A DNA stretch of 10,711 nt from Candidatus Omnitrophota bacterium (lineage in GTDB: Bacteria > Omnitrophota > Gorgyraeia > Gygaellales > Profunditerraquicolaceae), in contig JAPLLQ010000037.1 in assembly GCA_026387485.1 (NCBI GenBank), positions 1,225 through 11,935 on the forward strand, in the 5' to 3' direction. The position numbers and the translations under genes are program-made. Positions 6,224 through 10,711 of this stretch are shown here, one piece after another. Within the stretch, counting starts at the first letter, position 1, and every line of letters begins with the position of its first letter. The notes beneath the pieces are model-generated. The model saw nothing but the letters and a program-made list of their open reading frames with translations, was not told the DNA's origin and did not search any database.

Positions 6224-7516
6224 ATGATTGAACGTTATAGCCTTCCCAGAATGTCCGCAATATGGCAGGAGGAGTTTAAGTTTAAGACTATGCTTGCCAT
6301 TGAGATACTCGCCTTAGAAGCTCTAGCCAAACAAAAAAAAGTCCCTTTACCCGCAGTAAAAAGAATCAAGCAGAAAGCCAAATTTAATTTAAAACAAATT
6401 AAGAAGATTGAAGAGAAAACACAACATGATGTGGTGGCATTTGTCACCAATGTAGCCCAATATATTGGGAAGGATGCCAAATATCTGCATTTCGGCCTGA
6501 CTTCTTCGGATATCTTGGATACTACGCTTGGGCTTCAGCTTAAAGCAGCCGCGGATATCCTCATTGATGATATAAAGCAATTACTTCAGGTCCTGGCTAA
6601 AAAAGCTAAAATCTATAAGGATACAGCTTGTATAGGCCGCACCCATGGTGTACATGCCGAGCCTACCACATTTGGTTTAAAGTTAGCCCTGATGTATGAT
6701 GAGATGCAGCGCAATTTAGCGCGCCTTAAGTTAGCTAAGGAAGAGATATCCGTGGGTAAGGCTTCCGGCGCAGTCGGTACTTTTGCCAATATCGACCCGC
6801 AGGTAGAGAGTTATATCTGTAAAAAATTAGGCCTTAAGCCGGCAAAGATCTCTACTCAAATAATCCAAAGGGATATTTACGCTGTATTCATGGCAGAGTT
6901 GGCGGTTGTCGGCGCAAGTTTAGAAAAATTTGCTACCGAGATCCGCCATCTTCAACGGACTGAGGTTTTAGAAGCTGAAGAGCCATTTGGTAAGGGTCAA
7001 AAAGGTTCATCTGCCATGCCCCATAAACGTAATCCAGTTATCTGTGAGCGGATCTGCGGTTTAGCCCGGCTCTTGCGCGGTAATGCGCTTGCCGCAATGG
7101 AGAACATTGCTCTCTGGCATGAGCGGGATATATCCCACTCATCAGTTGAACGGGTAATTTTTCCGGATTCAACTTTAGCTTTAGATTATATGCTGAATAA
7201 ATTTATTCAAGTTATTTCCGGATTGAATGTTTATCCTGAACATATGATGGCAAATTTAATTAAGACCCGCGGCCTGATATTCTCCCAAAGAGTGCTACTT
7301 GCGCTTATGGATAAGGGCCTGCCCCGGCCAAAGGCCTATGATTTAGTCCAGCGCTCGGCGATGAAGACCTGGAAGGAAGAGATAGATTTTAAAGATAGTT
7401 TGTTATTTGACCCCGAAGTCTTAAAGTATCTTAGCGAGAAAGAGCTGGATAATATATTCAACTTGAATTATTATCTGCGTCAGGTGGATAAAATTTTTAA
7501 TCGAGTCGGTTTATAA
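6224..7516 (+). CDS. purB: Adenylosuccinate lyase
   Basis: Cytoplasmic homotetrameric enzyme of the fumarase/aspartase superfamily acting twice in purine synthesis: SAICAR to AICAR plus fumarate, and adenylosuccinate to AMP plus fumarate. Its 430 residues equal the length of the short bacterial type (B. subtilis, T. maritima). Visible: H68 in QHDV, LHFGLTSSDILDT (88-100), GRTHGVHAEP with general-acid H141, KASGAVGTFAN (179-189), and the signature loop GSSAMPHKRNPV (261-272) with catalytic S263. Each catalytic segment sits at its expected spacing and no residue is missing. ATG follows AAGGAG by 5 nt. It is the first gene of a likely operon with purL 36 nt downstream, so two non-adjacent steps of IMP/AMP synthesis share one promoter. 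Confidence 0.97.
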   Translation: MIERYSLPRMSAIWQEEFKFKTMLAIEILALEALAKQKKVPLPAVKRIKQKAKFNLKQIKKIEEKTQHDVVAFVTNVAQYIGKDAKYLHFGLTSSDILDTTLGLQLKAAADILIDDIKQLLQVLAKKAKIYKDTACIGRTHGVHAEPTTFGLKLALMYDEMQRNLARLKLAKEEISVGKASGAVGTFANIDPQVESYICKKLGLKPAKISTQIIQRDIYAVFMAELAVVGASLEKFATEIRHLQRTEVLEAEEPFGKGQKGSSAMPHKRNPVICERICGLARLLRGNALAAMENIALWHERDISHSSVERVIFPDSTLALDYMLNKFIQVISGLNVYPEHMMANLIKTRGLIFSQRVLLALMDKGLPRPKAYDLVQRSAMKTWKEEIDFKDSLLFDPEVLKYLSEKELDNIFNLNYYLRQVDKIFNRVGL

Positions 7517-7552
7517 TATTTACCTGCCTTAAAACCCCTAACATTTATTACC

Positions 7553-10471
7553 ATGTTCTATAAAATTGAGGTTAAGGATAAATCCGGGATCTTTGATTGC
7601 CTGGGAGAAGGCATCAAGAAGGATATCCTTGATTTAGGAATCAAATCTGTCCGAGAGGTAAACTTTCTTCAGGTCTATAATATCGAGGGTAATATCTTGG
7701 AAGATCAGATTAAGAAAATCTGCGAGGAGTTATTGGTAGATAGAATTGCTCAGGATTACCTAATTGTAACTGACGCCCCCGTAAACCCGCAGGCCCGCAA
7801 ACCATTCGTTATTGAAATCGCCCATAACCCCGGAGTTATGGATCCGGTTGAAGAATCAGCCTTAAAGGGAATCCGGGATTTAGGGATAGAGGGAGTGCAA
7901 TCAGTTAAGACTGCCAAGAAATACGTTATTTATGGCAAGCTTTCAATAAGACAATTAAAAACTATCTCTGAAAAGCTCCTTTATAACAAACTAATCCAGC
8001 ATATTGTTAAGCCCGCAGTCCATAATCTTAGGCAGTCATCAGTTTCAAAGGAGATTACCTACCAATTCAATTTAATTAAAGTGGATTTGTTGAATGCGGC
8101 AGATGAAAAGTTGAAGGAGATTAGCCGGAAAGGGCAACTTTTTTTGAATCTCAAAGAGATGCAGAGCATTAAAAGTTATTTTAAAAAACTTAACCGTAAT
8201 CCCACTGATTGTGAATTAGAAACGATTGCCCAGACCTGGTCCGAACACTGCTGGCATAAAACTTTTCGAGGGAAGATTAAATATTCTGAAAAGATTCAAG
8301 CTCTAAGCCACAGGCTCGGGGCTAAAAATATCGATAATCTTCTTAAGTCCACCATAATGAAAGTTACTAAGGAGTTAAATAAGCCATGGTGCGTTTCGGT
8401 CTTTAAAGATAATTCCGGAGTCATCCGTTTTGATGATAAACATAATATCTGTTTTAAAGTAGAGACACACAACCATCCCTCGGCACTGGAACCATTTGGC
8501 GGAGCAAATACCGGAATCGGCGGAGTTATCCGCGATCCTATGGGCACTGGCTTAGGCGCAAAACCGATTTTAAATACCGATATCTTCTGTTTTGCTCCCC
8601 CAGATTATCCTTTTAGTAAATTACCTCAGGGTACATTACATCCTAAGCGGGTAATGAAAGGGGTAGTTAGCGGTGTTCAGGACTACGGGAATAAGATGGG
8701 CATTCCTACGGTAAATGGGGCAATACTCTTTCATGAAAAATTTGTCGGTAATCCTTTAGTTTATTGCGGGACAGCCGGGATAATGCCTAAGGATAAATCT
8801 TTTAAGCAAACCAACAGCGGTGATTTGATTGTAGTAGTTGGCGGCCGGACCGGAAGGGATGGTATTCACGGGGCAACATTCTCTTCAGGAGAGCTGACCC
8901 ATGAATCAGAGACTATCTCTAGCGGCGCAGTGCAGATCGGCAACCCGATTCAGGAAAAGAAGATGTTGGATACGATATTAGAAGCCCAGGATTTAAATTT
9001 ATACAGCGCTATTACTGATTGCGGCGCAGGTGGTTTATCCAGCGCGGTAGGTGAGATGGCTGCGGAATTAGGTGCTGAGGTATACCTGGATCAGGTTCCT
9101 CTAAAATATAGCGGGCTTTCTTATATGGAGATCTGGATATCCGAGTCACAGGAGAGGATGGTTTTATCTGTGCCTAAGGATAAAATCAAGGCATTAATGG
9201 ATGTGTTTGAAATTGAGAATGTAGAAGCTATGGTTATCGGAGAGTTTACCGATACAAGGAAACTCAAGCTTTACTATAAAGATAATCTAGTTTGCCAACT
9301 GGATATGGGTTTTTTGCATGAAGGTTTGCCTAAAATAGTAAAACAGGCAGTTTATACCCAAACTAAACATCAGGAACCAAAGATAAAATGCCCTAAAGAC
9401 TTAACCGGAGTTTTATTTAAGTTGCTTTCGCATTATGACATCTGCTCTAAGGAATCAGTAATCAGGCGTTATGACCATGAGGTACAGGGTGCTTCAGTCT
9501 TGAAACCTTTGGTTGGTATAAATAATGACGGGCCATCTGATGCAAGTGTACTTCGGCCATTACTGGATTCCAAGAAAGGTGTTATTGTTTCTAATGGTAT
9601 AAATTTCCGCTACGGTTTTATTGATCCATATTGGATGGCTGCTTCTTGTATTGATGAAGCCTTGCGCCAGATTATCTCTGTCGGAGGCTCATTAAAAGAA
9701 GTGGCAATTTTAGATAATTTCTGTTGGGGGAATCCGGATAAGCCGGATAGGTTAGGAAGTCTGGTTCGCGCTTCTTACGGTTGTTATGATACGGCAAAGG
9801 TTTTTGGCGTGCCATTTATTTCCGGTAAAGATAGCCTTTATAATGAATACGCTGAGCATGGCCGCTCTTTGGCTATTCCCGGAACACTTTTAATTTCGGC
9901 AATCTCGGTTATGGATGATGTGGATAAGACTGTTTCAATGTATGCGAAAGAAGCCGGAGATTTAATTTATCTTGTAGGCTCAACCTATAATGAATTAGGC
10001 GGCTCGCATTATTATGATTTATATGATGCTATCGGCAATAATGCTCCTAAAGTTAATGCCCAAAAAGCAAAATTGATTTTTAACGCTTTAAGCAAGGCTG
10101 CATCCAACAGGTTAATTAAAGCTATGCATGATTGTTCCGAAGGTGGGGTTGCTGTAAGTACAGCGGAGATGGCTTTTAGCGGCGGACTAGGGATGGATAT
10201 TTTTCTGTCGGAAGTGTCGAATAGTCCACAGGCTACAGGTAACAGAAATGATTTTGTTCTTTTTTCCGAATCTAATTCAAGGTTTGTTGTGGAAGTGGCT
10301 AAGAAAAAACAGCAAGAATTCGAGAAGGCCTTAAAGGGTTTACCCTTTGGCCTGATTGGCTGCGTGAGCAGAAAAAAAGAATTTAAAGTCCATGGATTGG
10401 ATGGAAAAATTTGCATCAATGCTGATATCGATAGTTTGAAAGAAGCTTGGCAGAAGCCGCTAAAATGTTAA
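7553..10471 (+). CDS. purL: FGAM synthase large subunit with two fused PurS-like domains (PurS-PurS-PurL)
   Basis: Converts FGAR, ATP and glutamine-derived ammonia to FGAM in purine synthesis. Residues 1-72 and 84-152 are two PurS-like repeats. The second keeps PGVMDPVEESALKGIRDLG, like the family PGVLDP motif; the first is more diverged (SGIFDCLGEGIKKDILDLG). A linker (about 153-205) leads to the PurL core: NPTDCELETIAQTWSEHC with H232, FKVETHNHPS (301-310), FGGANTGIGGVIRDPMGTG, ITDCGAGGLSSAVGEMA (487-502), then the second half with DGPSDASVLRP (659-669), GVPFISGKDS (752-761) and HDCSEGGVAVSTAEMA (859-874). There is no C-terminal glutaminase domain: the protein ends at 972 residues against about 1290 for the large E. 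coli type, so a separate PurQ must supply ammonia. None is in view. ATG 7553 has no Shine-Dalgarno site, so translation may be coupled to purB. Confidence 0.95.
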   Translation: MFYKIEVKDKSGIFDCLGEGIKKDILDLGIKSVREVNFLQVYNIEGNILEDQIKKICEELLVDRIAQDYLIVTDAPVNPQARKPFVIEIAHNPGVMDPVEESALKGIRDLGIEGVQSVKTAKKYVIYGKLSIRQLKTISEKLLYNKLIQHIVKPAVHNLRQSSVSKEITYQFNLIKVDLLNAADEKLKEISRKGQLFLNLKEMQSIKSYFKKLNRNPTDCELETIAQTWSEHCWHKTFRGKIKYSEKIQALSHRLGAKNIDNLLKSTIMKVTKELNKPWCVSVFKDNSGVIRFDDKHNICFKVETHNHPSALEPFGGANTGIGGVIRDPMGTGLGAKPILNTDIFCFAPPDYPFSKLPQGTLHPKRVMKGVVSGVQDYGNKMGIPTVNGAILFHEKFVGNPLVYCGTAGIMPKDKSFKQTNSGDLIVVVGGRTGRDGIHGATFSSGELTHESETISSGAVQIGNPIQEKKMLDTILEAQDLNLYSAITDCGAGGLSSAVGEMAAELGAEVYLDQVPLKYSGLSYMEIWISESQERMVLSVPKDKIKALMDVFEIENVEAMVIGEFTDTRKLKLYYKDNLVCQLDMGFLHEGLPKIVKQAVYTQTKHQEPKIKCPKDLTGVLFKLLSHYDICSKESVIRRYDHEVQGASVLKPLVGINNDGPSDASVLRPLLDSKKGVIVSNGINFRYGFIDPYWMAASCIDEALRQIISVGGSLKEVAILDNFCWGNPDKPDRLGSLVRASYGCYDTAKVFGVPFISGKDSLYNEYAEHGRSLAIPGTLLISAISVMDDVDKTVSMYAKEAGDLIYLVGSTYNELGGSHYYDLYDAIGNNAPKVNAQKAKLIFNALSKAASNRLIKAMHDCSEGGVAVSTAEMAFSGGLGMDIFLSEVSNSPQATGNRNDFVLFSESNSRFVVEVAKKKQQEFEKALKGLPFGLIGCVSRKKEFKVHGLDGKICINADIDSLKEAWQKPLKC

Positions 10472-10472
10472 G

Positions 10473-10507
10473 ATCCCTCGTCCCGAAGCTACTTCGGGAC
10501 TCGGGAT
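10473..10507. repeat. Long palindrome in the purL-LOG gap
   Basis: GTCCCGAAG (10480-10488), loop CTA, CTTCGGGAC (10492-10500): a perfect 9-bp stem. An outer stem ATCCC (10473-10477) / GGGAT (10503-10507) is separated from it by a symmetrical TC/TC internal loop. It begins 2 nt after the purL stop. No T run follows, so it resembles a dispersed palindromic element or mRNA-stabilising hairpin more than a terminator. Confidence 0.7.
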
Positions 10508-10513
10508 AAATTC

Positions 10514-10530
10514 CCCCGCCACTGGCGGGG
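10514..10530. repeat. Second compact GC-rich palindrome
   Basis: CCCCGCC (10514-10520), loop ACT, GGCGGGG (10524-10530): a perfect 7-bp all-GC stem, 6 nt after the previous palindrome and 6 nt before the ribosome site of the next gene. No T run follows. In RNA it would lie close to the AAGGAG site and could affect initiation. Confidence 0.65.
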
Positions 10531-10550
10531 TCATTTAAGGAGCCTTCAAA

Positions 10551-10711
10551 ATGGTAAAGCAGAAGATACGTAAATCAAAAGACCTAAATATTAAGGATGA
10601 TTTTACTCAGGAAGACCCTTGGCGGGTATTTAGGATTATGTCAGAATTCGTTGAGGGTTTTGAAGTGCTTTCTAAAATGGGAAAGGCAGTTTCGGTATTT
10701 GGCTCAGCCCG
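10551..10711 (+). CDS. LOG/TIGR00730-family Rossmann protein, N-terminal fragment
   Basis: Only the first 53 residues are in the window. ATG 10551 has AAGGAG (10537-10542) 8 nt upstream. After a basic, polar start (MVKQKIRKSKDLNIKDDF) comes DPWRVFRIMSEFVEGFEVL, then SKMGKAVSVFGSAR at the edge. VSVFGSAR is the first beta strand and nucleotide-binding turn of the LOG-like fold, often misannotated as lysine decarboxylase. Characterised members are phosphoribohydrolases cleaving AMP or other nucleoside 5'-monophosphates to base plus ribose 5-phosphate. The catalytic PGGxGTxxE motif would lie further on and cannot be seen. Its position after purB and purL in the same direction fits a nucleotide-related role. 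Family call is good; substrate is unknown. Confidence 0.75.
   Translation, partial: MVKQKIRKSKDLNIKDDFTQEDPWRVFRIMSEFVEGFEVLSKMGKAVSVFGSA

Noticed and set aside
10012..10419. 135-codon minus-strand frame inside purL
   Set aside because: It is the reverse shadow of the conserved HDCSEGGVA region of purL, with no sign of independent coding.

Overview
The window is compact bacterial chromosome, AT-leaning, with AAGGAG-type ribosome sites and near-consensus sigma70 promoters. It holds housekeeping and central-metabolism genes: membrane proteostasis, glycolysis, cell division, an initiator tRNA, oligosaccharide phosphorolysis and purine synthesis. I see no IS element, phage gene, CRISPR array or toxin-antitoxin pair. 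The gene content and protein style suggest an uncultivated lineage such as Omnitrophota or a relative. That is an impression from protein similarity only and is not secure.

Layout. Positions 1-1653 (minus strand) hold an FtsH-like AAA+ zinc metalloprotease whose C-terminus lies beyond the left edge. A divergent promoter region (about 1654-1825) separates it from a plus-strand enolase gene (1826-3048). The enolase is broken by an apparent 43-nt internal deletion that shifts the frame and removes the Mg2+-binding IEDG segment. It is followed with no gap by an FtsB/DivIC-type division protein (3049-3336), then tRNA-fMet (3390-3466), then a previously uncalled 45-codon membrane miniprotein (3555-3692) whose stop codon sits in the loop of a terminator hairpin. 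A second intrinsic terminator closes this block.

A GH94-type phosphorylase (3805-6147) stands alone, with a start codon that has no Shine-Dalgarno site and is probably leaderless. A strong promoter at 6167-6195 then drives purB (6224-7516), a purL with two PurS-like domains fused to its N-terminus (7553-10471), and the beginning of a LOG/TIGR00730-family gene (10551 to the right edge). Two compact palindromes fill the purL-LOG gap.

How the genes work together. The GH94 enzyme should release a sugar 1-phosphate from a beta-linked disaccharide or oligosaccharide, which would feed glycolysis, the pathway of enolase. PurL and PurB catalyse two steps of IMP/AMP synthesis, and PurB makes the AMP that a LOG-type phosphoribohydrolase could cleave. 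FtsH and FtsB are inner-membrane proteins of quality control and septation.

I do not see a clearly new multi-gene system. The points most worth checking are the damaged enolase, the PurS-PurS-PurL architecture, the FtsH lacking its periplasmic domain, and the miniprotein embedded in a terminator.
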